From Pseudomonas guariconensis (GTDB lineage: Bacteria; Pseudomonadota; Gammaproteobacteria; Pseudomonadales; Pseudomonadaceae), in NCBI RefSeq assembly GCF_015680235.1, contig NZ_JADLJL010000006.1:99742-163741 (forward strand): 64,000 nucleotides of DNA. The letters run 5' to 3'. Shown piece by piece: positions 57,106 to 64,000 of the stretch (its first letter is position 1; each line of letters begins with the position of its first letter). The notes under the pieces were generated by a model. The model had not been told where the DNA came from and made no database searches. It saw only the letters and a list, made by a program, of their open reading frames with translations. The position numbers were made by a program, and so were the translations under genes.

Positions 57106-58094
57106 ACCGCCTGGGCTGGCTGGGGCTGGCGCTGCTGGTAGCCGTGTCGGTGCCGGCCCTGCTGGGCGGCGGCGACCTGCTGCCACGCCTGCAGGCCTTC
57201 GCCCCCGGGTTGATGGCGATACTGCTGGGCATGATCCTGCTGTGCTGGATGATCAATGCCCTACGCCTGCGTCTGCTGCTCGGCCAGCAGGGCGCCAGGC
57301 TCGGTCGGGTTCGCAGCCTGGGCGTGATCATGGCCACCGAGTTCGCTATCTGCACCACCCCGGGCGGCAGCGGTGGGCCCCTGACACTCATGGCTTTGCT
57401 GGCCCGCGAGCGTATCGGCCCGGCACACAGCGGCGCCGTGTTCGCCATGGACCAGCTCAATGACTTGGTGTTTTTCTTCTGCGCCATGCTGGCCATTGCC
57501 GGCTACGCCCTGTTTCACAGCCTGGGGCACACCCAGGAAAGCATGCTGCTGGGCAGCGCCTTGCTGCTGTGCTCGGCACTGGCCGGAGTCGTCACGCTGC
57601 TGCGCTATCGTCGCACGGTGATGCGTTTGAACGGGCGATTGCTATATCGGTTGGGCATGTCATACCGGCGTCGGCGGCGCTGGGCACGCAAGCTGTTGCG
57701 CTTCGTGCATGCCCTGGCGGACACCTGGCGCCTGCCCAAGCGAACCCTGGCGCTGGTCTTCACCCTGACCTGCGCGCACTGGAGCCTGCGCTACAGCGTG
57801 CTGTACCTGGTATTGCGGGGCTTGGGCGTGGAATTGTCGTGGATCCCCAGTTTCCTGGTGCAGATCCTTTCGCTCAGCGCAGGGCAGTTCAGCCTGCTGC
57901 CCGGCGGGGCGGGAGCGGCCGAACTGACCTCGGCCAGCCTGCTCGCGCCCCTGGTGGGCAGTTCGACAGCCGCCGCCGCGATCCTGATCTGGCGCGCGGT
58001 GACGTATTACTTCTATTTGATCGCGGGCGGGCCGGTGTTCGTCTGCCTGTTGGCGCGTCCGTTGCTCGAGCGCTGGCGTCGTCGGACGCGCTGA
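57102..58094 (+). CDS. UPF0104/lysylphosphatidylglycerol-synthase TM-domain protein
   Basis: 330 residues, about eight membrane helices, with the family motif TPGGSGGPLTLMAL near residue 85 and GQFSLLPGGAGAAE near residue 270. It lacks the aminoacyltransferase domain, so it is probably a lipid flippase or cofactor of the operon's glycolipid pathway. Start in an ATGA overlap. Confidence 0.85.
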   Translation: MNRLGWLGLALLVAVSVPALLGGGDLLPRLQAFAPGLMAILLGMILLCWMINALRLRLLLGQQGARLGRVRSLGVIMATEFAICTTPGGSGGPLTLMALLARERIGPAHSGAVFAMDQLNDLVFFFCAMLAIAGYALFHSLGHTQESMLLGSALLLCSALAGVVTLLRYRRTVMRLNGRLLYRLGMSYRRRRRWARKLLRFVHALADTWRLPKRTLALVFTLTCAHWSLRYSVLYLVLRGLGVELSWIPSFLVQILSLSAGQFSLLPGGAGAAELTSASLLAPLVGSSTAAAAILIWRAVTYYFYLIAGGPVFVCLLARPLLERWRRRTR

Positions 58095-58112
58095 GTGTCA
58101 TGGACCGCCCCC

Positions 58113-58245
58113 CTGTGGGAGCCAACTGCCTTGAGTTGCTTGCCCCGGTCCTATCGCTGACAAGCCAGCTCCCACAGGTACGGCGGTATCTCTGAAGACA
58201 GCGCAGGCCTTGTGGGAGCGGGCTTGTCCCGCGATTGGGCCGGTC
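58113..58245. repeat. REP elements (degenerate pair plus single)
   Basis: A degenerate inverted pair (58113-58178) and a single GGGCTTGTCCCGCGATTGGG copy (58215-58240) between convergent genes. Confidence 0.65.
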
Positions 58246-58300
58246 TCCATATCACCATCGCCGGGCAAGAACCGCGCAATCCAAATCGCGGCGATGGCTA

Positions 58301-59152
58301 TCAGTCGAACACCACGGTCTTGTTGCCATGCACCAGCACGCGGTCTTCCAGGTGATAGCGCAGGCCGCGCGCCAGCACCATCTTTTCCACGTCACGGCCA
58401 AACCGCACCATGTCCTCGATGCTGTCGGCATGGGTCACACGCACCACGTCCTGCTCGATGATAGGACCTGCGTCCAACTCCTCGGTGACGTAGTGGCAGG
58501 TGGCACCGATCAGCTTCACCCCGCGCAGGGCCGCCTGGTGATAAGGCTTGGCCCCGACGAAGGACGGCAGGAAGCTGTGATGGATGTTGATCACCTTCTC
58601 GGCGTATTCCTGGCACAGCTGCGGTGGCAGGATCTGCATGTAGCGGGCCAGCACGACCACATCGGCGCTGTGCTCCTGGACCAGGCGCGAGACTTCGGCG
58701 AAGGCCGGTTGCTTGTCCTTCGGGTCCACCGGGACATGGAAGAACGGAATGCCGTGCCATTCGACCATGCTGCGCTGGTCGTTATGGTTGGAAATCACGC
58801 ACGGGATCTCGCAATCGAGCTCATCGGTGTGCCAGCGATGCAGCAGGTCGGCCAGGCAGTGGGATTCACGGCTGGCCATCAAGACAACGCGCTTCTTCTG
58901 TGCCGAATCGGTGATCCGCCAGGTCATGGAGAACTCTTCGGCGATCGGCGCGAACGCCTCGCGGAAGGCTTCGATGCCAAACGGCAGGGATTCGGCGCGG
59001 ATCTCATGGCGCATGAAGAACCAACCACTCTGCTCATCGGAGTGGTGGCTGGCTTCGTTGATCCAGCCGTTGTACAAGGCCAGGAAATTACTGACTTTCG
59101 CCACGATGCCGACACGGTCGGGGCAGGCAATCACCAGTCGATAGGTGCGCAT
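58301..59152 (-). CDS. purU: Formyltetrahydrofolate deformylase
   Basis: 283 residues: an N-terminal ACT domain (CPDRVGIVAKVSNFL) and a formyltransferase-like domain with the catalytic VISNHND and HHSFLPSFVGA motifs. It converts 10-formyl-THF to formate and THF, balancing purine and one-carbon supply. GGAG precedes ATG 59152. Confidence 0.96.
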   Translation of the reverse strand: MRTYRLVIACPDRVGIVAKVSNFLALYNGWINEASHHSDEQSGWFFMRHEIRAESLPFGIEAFREAFAPIAEEFSMTWRITDSAQKKRVVLMASRESHCLADLLHRWHTDELDCEIPCVISNHNDQRSMVEWHGIPFFHVPVDPKDKQPAFAEVSRLVQEHSADVVVLARYMQILPPQLCQEYAEKVINIHHSFLPSFVGAKPYHQAALRGVKLIGATCHYVTEELDAGPIIEQDVVRVTHADSIEDMVRFGRDVEKMVLARGLRYHLEDRVLVHGNKTVVFD

Positions 59153-59457
59153 GAAGGAGACTCCGGAAACTTCGCAAAGGCGCACATTCTAGCGGTCCGC
59201 CGAAAAAAACGCAGTATCGATTGCCCCGGCCCTTGGCCGTGCCGCCGCGTGTCCCGCCGAGAAACGCTGTCGTGGGCGATATCTGTAGGAAATGATGAAT
59301 TCACCAATCGATATGTAAAAATTTCTTAACCCAACGTCTGCGTTGTCGCACAACAATTAACAGTTCATTGTCCTTTTAATTGTTTACTTGCGAGTTTTGC
59401 CTGTCTATTATTGCACCGAACTGTTATCCCTAGAACATGCTACTCAAGGAACACTCC

Positions 59458-59835
59458 ATGTCCCTGATCAACGAATACCGCGCCACCGAAGAAGCCATCA
59501 AGGAACTTCAGGCCCGCCTGGCCAACCTGTCCCAAGATGACAAGCTGAAGAAAGAGCTGGAATTCGAAGGCAAACTGCGCGCGCTGATGGGCGAATACTC
59601 CAAGTCCCTGCGTGACGTGATCGCACTGTTGGATCCAGAGTCCAAACTGAGTAAGGCGCCGCGCGGTGCCGTCAAGGCCACCGGCACCAAACGTGCCCGC
59701 AAGGTCAAGCAATACAAGAACCCGCACAACGGTGAAGTGATCGAAACCAAAGGCGGCAACCACAAGACCCTGAAAGAGTGGAAAGCCAAGTGGGGCGGTG
59801 ACGTGGTTGAAAGCTGGGCAACCCTGCTGGACTAA
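59458..59835 (+). CDS. turA: MvaT family nucleoid protein TurA
   Basis: 125 residues: an N-terminal coiled coil (about 1-60) for oligomerisation, a basic linker (GTKRARKVK), and a C-terminal DNA-binding part (KPYKNPHNGEV-like YKNPHNGEVIETKGGNHKTL, GDVVESWAT). H-NS-like silencer of AT-rich DNA, so a likely repressor of the foreign segments here. The AT-rich 280-nt region before it should contain its promoter. Confidence 0.93.
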   Translation: MSLINEYRATEEAIKELQARLANLSQDDKLKKELEFEGKLRALMGEYSKSLRDVIALLDPESKLSKAPRGAVKATGTKRARKVKQYKNPHNGEVIETKGGNHKTLKEWKAKWGGDVVESWATLLD

Positions 59836-59858
59836 TTGTTGCCTAGGCAATACCCCTG

Positions 59859-59889
59859 AAAACGCCGGCCTATTGCCGGCGTTTTTTAT
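59859..59889. terminator. Bidirectional terminator turA/sbcB
   Basis: AAAACGCCGGC/GCCGGCGTTTT, 11-bp stem with A and T runs on both sides, between convergent genes. Confidence 0.93.
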
Positions 59890-59899
59890 TGGGCGGTCG

Positions 59900-61330
59900 C
59901 TACAACTGATACTGTGCTTTCAGTTGTTGGACATGGGTTCGCCACGCGTCCAACACTTGCCGCCCGGCATCGTCCGCCGCACTCCAGGCGCTCTGGCATG
60001 CCTGTTCGAAGTCACCCAGGGTATTCGGCGCCCCCAGGCGCGGGTCACTCAAGCGTTGCTGGCAGAACCGATGCCAACGTTGCTGTTCTTCTGCCGTCAG
60101 GGTCTCGGCAAAGTTCCTGGCACGGTAACGGAACAACAATTCCGGCATTCGCGGATCGTCGAACATCCAATGCCCCTGCCTCAACTGACGAGGGTCAAGG
60201 CTACGGACCTGTTCACACAATCGACGGTCCCGATCGCCCAGGAAACCGTCATACAGCTGCTGCTCTGGATCTTCACTGGGGGCAAATTCATCCCCCCTGT
60301 AAATAGCGTCCAGCTTGTCTTGCCAAAGGTGTTGCTGCCTGGCCAATTGTTCGCCGCGCTGTTGCACGAGGGTCATATCCAGGCCCAGCCTTTGCTGGTC
60401 GACAGGCCGTAATACCGACAACGGAGCGAGCACTGGGCAACGGTTAACCTGCACCAACTTCAGAGGCACGGGTAATTGTCCATCAGACAATTCGTCGCGC
60501 CGCGTATACAAACATTTTCGTAATGTTTCGGCGCTGTCCTGCAATAACGGCGCGGTGTCCAGGTGCAGGTCACATACAATCAGTGCGTTGCGATTTCGCG
60601 GATGCCAGGCCAGCGGCAATACCACCCCCAGGTAACCACGCTCCGCGGAAAAACGCCCCGACACATGCACCAATGGCTGCAGCAGGCGAATCTGTTCCAT
60701 GACCTTGTGCTTGCTGCGCAGTTGGAACAACCAGTCATATAACCGGGGCTGTTTTTCACGAATCAGGCGCGCCAAGGCGATGGTTGCCCGCACGTCGGAA
60801 AGCGCTTCGTGCGCCTGACCATGGTCGATGCCGTTGGCCTTGCTGAGCAGTTCCAGGCGCAAGCTCGTGCGCCCGTCCTGTTGCGGCCAGACGATGCCCT
60901 CCGGGCGCAGCGCATAGGCGGTGCGCACCACATCGATCAGGTCCCAGCGGCTGTTGCCGCCCTGCCATTCACGCGCGTATGGGTCGAAGAAATTGCGGTA
61001 GAGGCTGTAGCGGGTGACCTCATCGTCGAAACGCAAGGTGTTGTATCCGGCGCCACAGGTACCGGGGCGTGCAAGTTGCTCATGCACACGGGTCATGAAT
61101 TCGGCCTCGCCCAGGCCATTGGCGGCCAGCTGCGCGGGCGTGATGCCCGTCACCAGGCACGCCGCCGGGTGTGGCAGGATATCGTCACTGGGCCGGCAAT
61201 ACAGGCTGATGGGCGCTTCGATCTCGTTGAGCTCAAGGTCGGTGCGCACGCCGGCGACCTGCAGCGGACGGTCGCAACGGGGGTTGATGCCGGTGGTTTC
61301 GTAGTCGTGCCAGAAAATGCTGGAGCTCAC
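59900..61330 (-). CDS. sbcB: Exodeoxyribonuclease I
   Basis: 476 residues, 3'-5' single-strand DNA exonuclease of the DnaQ fold: ExoI motif I (HDYETTGINP), Exo II (GYNTLRFDDE) and Exo III (HGQAHEALSDVRAT), with an SH3-like and a helical C-terminal domain. It works in recombination and mismatch repair. A GTG at 61330 with AAGGA upstream is preferred to TTG 61348. Confidence 0.95.
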   Translation of the reverse strand: MSSSIFWHDYETTGINPRCDRPLQVAGVRTDLELNEIEAPISLYCRPSDDILPHPAACLVTGITPAQLAANGLGEAEFMTRVHEQLARPGTCGAGYNTLRFDDEVTRYSLYRNFFDPYAREWQGGNSRWDLIDVVRTAYALRPEGIVWPQQDGRTSLRLELLSKANGIDHGQAHEALSDVRATIALARLIREKQPRLYDWLFQLRSKHKVMEQIRLLQPLVHVSGRFSAERGYLGVVLPLAWHPRNRNALIVCDLHLDTAPLLQDSAETLRKCLYTRRDELSDGQLPVPLKLVQVNRCPVLAPLSVLRPVDQQRLGLDMTLVQQRGEQLARQQHLWQDKLDAIYRGDEFAPSEDPEQQLYDGFLGDRDRRLCEQVRSLDPRQLRQGHWMFDDPRMPELLFRYRARNFAETLTAEEQQRWHRFCQQRLSDPRLGAPNTLGDFEQACQSAWSAADDAGRQVLDAWRTHVQQLKAQYQL

Positions 61331-61419
61331 GGGGTCTTCCTTTAACAAGGTCGACAGAGTCTAGCGGCCTGGCTGGCCAAATTCGAATGCCCGCTTCGAT
61401 GCAGCGCGTTACCTACGCC

Positions 61420-61779
61420 TTATGCAGAGGCGTTCATGGGGCGAAAACTGAAGTAGTCACGCAGTGCCCGGACGAAGTCCTCGTACTCACGAGGCGGCTT
61501 GAGCAACATGAACCCTGCGTCGTAGTGCCCGGGTGTCTGATCTTCACGGCACCAGAGGCAACTGGCCGTCAGGTCGATGCATTGACTACCAGCTCCGGCC
61601 TGCGGCAGGCGCAACTGCAGCTCGAAATCCGGCCCCACCAGCACCGGCAACTGGCTGATCAGCATCATGCCGTCTTCAGAGGCGTTGCCCAGGTAGCCGA
61701 TCGGCTGGTCGGTGTAGCGGTTGTAGACCTTGAGTACGCAAGGCAGCTGATGCCGTTCTATATGACGTTGGATAAACAT
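61420..61779 (-). CDS. PilZ domain protein
   Basis: 119 residues, a single PilZ domain: RHIER (RxxxR) at the N-terminus and NASEDG (D/NxSxxG) about 25 residues later, the two c-di-GMP-binding motifs. It probably acts as a stand-alone c-di-GMP receptor in surface-related behaviour. Confidence 0.88.
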   Translation of the reverse strand: MFIQRHIERHQLPCVLKVYNRYTDQPIGYLGNASEDGMMLISQLPVLVGPDFELQLRLPQAGAGSQCIDLTASCLWCREDQTPGHYDAGFMLLKPPREYEDFVRALRDYFSFRPMNASA

Positions 61780-61896
61780 GTGGCGAGGTCCGTACCTGAT
61801 GCCAGGAAGACAAGGTACTGGCGGTGAACGTTACAACCATTAACAGATTAGCTCAGCACCTGTGGCTGTTTCGGTGAAAGCAAGAACACCTTGGTA

Positions 61897-62283
61897 TTAA
61901 CGCCAAGGTGTAGCTGCCGCCGGGCTCGCCAGTGCTGCCTCGCCCGGGCGGTAATGGCCCAGTTGCTCGAGGGTCTGCAGGCGCGCCTTGGCCCGATAGG
62001 CGTACTCGTTGTGCGGGTAGCGCTGGATCAGGTACTCGTAGGTCTGTGCAGCATCCACGTAGAGTTTCTGACGCTCCAGACACTGGCCGCGCAGCATCGA
62101 GACTTCGGGGTGGATGAATGGCCGGGCCCGGCTGGTGCGGTCGACCTGCGACAACTCCAGCATCACGCGCTGGCAATCACCACGGTCATAGGCGCGGTAG
62201 GCATTGTTCAGGTGATGGTCCATGGACCAGCGGGTACAACCGACGACACTGGCCGCCACGGCCAAAACGATCAGGGCTCGCAT
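61897..62283 (-). CDS. TPR-like lipoprotein
   Basis: 128 residues: lipobox VVGC (Cys16), then helical repeats of TPR type (AYDRGDCQRVMLEL, AAQTYEYLIQRYPHNEYAYRAKARL). Probably outer-membrane anchored, a protein-interaction module of unknown role. Confidence 0.82.
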   Translation of the reverse strand: MRALIVLAVAASVVGCTRWSMDHHLNNAYRAYDRGDCQRVMLELSQVDRTSRARPFIHPEVSMLRGQCLERQKLYVDAAQTYEYLIQRYPHNEYAYRAKARLQTLEQLGHYRPGEAALASPAAATPWR

Positions 62284-62465
62284 GGGGAATCTCCTTTGAT
62301 GAGCAGGGTATCGGCCGGGCGCGGCAAATCTTCACACAGGCATGCAAGCATACCCCGGCCCGTTCAAATGCCACCCTGCCGAACACGGAGGTAGTGCAAC
62401 GGAACAATGACTACAGCGATATACAGGAGTAGCCTTTCGCTGCGCTTCACTATAGGAGTCTGTGC

Positions 62466-63917
62466 ATGACCATCCGCCGTACCAAAATCGTCGCCACCCT
62501 GGGCCCCGCCAGCAACTCGCCGCAAGTGATCGAACAGCTGATCCTCGCCGGCCTGGACGTGGCACGCCTGAACTTCTCCCACGGCACCCCGGACGAGCAC
62601 AAGGCCCGCGCCCGCCTGATCCGCGAGATCGCCGCCAAGAACGGCCGCCATGTGGCGCTGCTGGGCGATTTGCAGGGTCCGAAGATCCGTATCGCCAAGT
62701 TCACCAACAAGCGCATCGAACTGAAGATCGGTGACAAGTTCACCTTCTCCACCGTCCACCCGCTGACCGAAGGCAACCAGGACATCGTCGGTATCGATTA
62801 TCCCGACCTGGTCAAGGACTGCGGCGTCGGTGACGAACTGCTGCTCGACGACGGCCGTGTGGTCATGCGCGTCGAGACCGCCACGGCCGATGCCCTGCAC
62901 TGCGTGGTAATCGTCGGCGGCCCGCTGTCCGACCACAAGGGCATCAACCGCAAGGGTGGCGGCCTGACCGCGCCGGCCCTGACCGAGAAAGACAAGGCCG
63001 ACATCAAGCTGGCCGCGGAAATGGACCTGGACTATCTGGCCGTCTCCTTCCCGCGCGATGCCAAGGACATGGAGTACGCTCGCAAGCTGCGTGACGAAGC
63101 CGGCGGCACCGCCTGGCTGGTCTCCAAGATCGAGCGCGCCGAAGCCGTGGCCGACGACGAGACCCTCGATGGCCTGATCGCCGCCTCCGACGCAGTGATG
63201 GTCGCCCGTGGTGACCTGGGCGTGGAAATCGGCGACGCCGAGCTGATCGCCATCCAGAAAAAGATCATCCAGCACGCTCGCCGCAACAACAAGGCGGTGA
63301 TCGTCGCGACCCAGATGATGGAGTCGATGATCCAGAACCCGATGCCGACCCGCGCCGAAGTCTCCGACGTGGCCAACGCCGTGCTGGACAACACCGACGC
63401 AGTGATGCTCTCGGCCGAAAGCGCTGCCGGCGCCTACCCGATCGAAGCGGTCCAGGCCATGGCACGCATCTGCCAGGGTGCCGAGAAGCACCCGACCAGC
63501 CAGAAATCCAGCCATCGCCTGCACACCACCTTCGAGCGCTGCGACGAAAGCATCGCTCTGGCGGCCATGTACACGGCCAACCATTTCCCGGGCGTCAAGG
63601 CGATCATCTCGCTCACCGAGAGCGGCTACACCCCGCTGATCATGTCGCGCCTGCGCTCGCACGTGCCGATCTTCGCCATGTCGCCGCACCGCGCCACCCA
63701 GGCGCGCGCCTCGCTGTTCCGTGGCGTGTACCCCATCGCGTTCGACCCGGCTTCACTGCCGGCGGACAAGGTCAGCCAGGCAGCCGTCGACGAGCTGCTC
63801 AAGCGCGGCCTGGTGGAGCAAGGCGACTGGGTGATCCTGACCAAGGGCGACAGCTACCACACTATCGGTGGCACCAACGGCATGAAGATCCTGCATGTAG
63901 GTGATCCGCTGGTCTGA
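62466..63917 (+). CDS. pykA: Pyruvate kinase
   Basis: 483 residues: (alpha/beta)8 barrel with TKIVATLGPAS at the start, catalytic signature SKIERAEAV with its Lys, the metal-binding VARGDLGVE and the ATP-site MMESM, then a C-terminal regulatory domain. It makes ATP and pyruvate at the end of the Entner-Doudoroff/lower glycolytic route. AGGAG precedes the ATG. Confidence 0.97.
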   Translation: MTIRRTKIVATLGPASNSPQVIEQLILAGLDVARLNFSHGTPDEHKARARLIREIAAKNGRHVALLGDLQGPKIRIAKFTNKRIELKIGDKFTFSTVHPLTEGNQDIVGIDYPDLVKDCGVGDELLLDDGRVVMRVETATADALHCVVIVGGPLSDHKGINRKGGGLTAPALTEKDKADIKLAAEMDLDYLAVSFPRDAKDMEYARKLRDEAGGTAWLVSKIERAEAVADDETLDGLIAASDAVMVARGDLGVEIGDAELIAIQKKIIQHARRNNKAVIVATQMMESMIQNPMPTRAEVSDVANAVLDNTDAVMLSAESAAGAYPIEAVQAMARICQGAEKHPTSQKSSHRLHTTFERCDESIALAAMYTANHFPGVKAIISLTESGYTPLIMSRLRSHVPIFAMSPHRATQARASLFRGVYPIAFDPASLPADKVSQAAVDELLKRGLVEQGDWVILTKGDSYHTIGGTNGMKILHVGDPLV

Positions 63918-63939
63918 TTGCCTTCAAGGCCGCGCGACG

Positions 63940-64000
63940 GCCCCATCGCCGGCAAGCCGGCTCCCACAGGTTCGGCGATCGGCGTCGTCCCTGTGGGAGC
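63940..64000. repeat. REP element, cut by the window end
   Basis: One full arm (CCCCATCGCCGGCAAGCCGG...CCCACAGG) and the start of an opposing CCTGTGGGAGC arm. Confidence 0.7.

Noticed and set aside
1..64000. CRISPR arrays, rRNA genes, insertion sequences with transposases
   Set aside because: None seen. The only regular repeats are REP elements and the 39-nt coding repeats at 29915-30148.

Overview
The window is chromosomal DNA from a fluorescent pseudomonad of the Pseudomonas putida group. The core genes are GC-rich. The ttgR/ttgABC efflux locus with its operator, phaG, pcaR, a turA-type MvaT protein, sbcB and pykA follow one another roughly as I remember them from P. putida KT2440. REP-type palindromes typical of this group lie between many genes.

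Layout. 1-7.1 kb is core: the end of a tricarboxylate transporter (tctA), an AbrB permease, ung, an acyl-CoA hydrolase, a Tyr-rich lipoprotein, a CWC protein, rsuA and phaG. A tRNA-Gly(CCC) at 7147-7220 marks the start of an accessory region that runs to about 14.8 kb and ends inside a cynR gene lacking its DNA-binding half. This region holds a retron-type reverse transcriptase (NAxxH and VTG motifs) with a structured upstream RNA region and an unknown 84-aa ORF, a small basic protein, a DUF2026-like putative cysteine hydrolase, and a two-gene CBASS (CD-NTase plus Cap15-like membrane effector). It is therefore a small defence island. No integrase and no repeat of the tRNA end was found.

After cynR' and a DUF4917 gene comes a second foreign segment (16.7-20.3 kb, visibly AT-rich). 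It is a tight three-gene operon: homospermidine synthase, a ferritin-like di-iron protein and a DMT/EamA transporter. It looks like a compact pathway for making and exporting a homospermidine-derived metabolite, and is the best candidate here for an undescribed system.

20.3-40 kb returns to core and metabolic genes: a methyltransferase, a TPM protein, bglX, a DctB/DctD-type two-component system followed by a sigma-54 promoter and kgtP, a secreted protein made of 13-residue repeats, a flavin reductase, a monooxygenase/AraC pair, a ThDP decarboxylase/LysR pair, an MBL protein/LysR pair, oxaloacetate decarboxylase and a DHA2 exporter. 40.1-46.9 kb is the complete ttgR-ttgABC multidrug efflux locus. 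47-64 kb holds an Mpo1-like protein, pcaR with its own operator but no adjacent pca genes, a phosphate transporter, a HerA-like ATPase, an amino-acid-type chemoreceptor, a three-gene envelope or glycolipid operon, purU, turA, sbcB, a PilZ protein, a TPR lipoprotein and pykA. The right edge cuts a REP element and the left edge cuts tctA.
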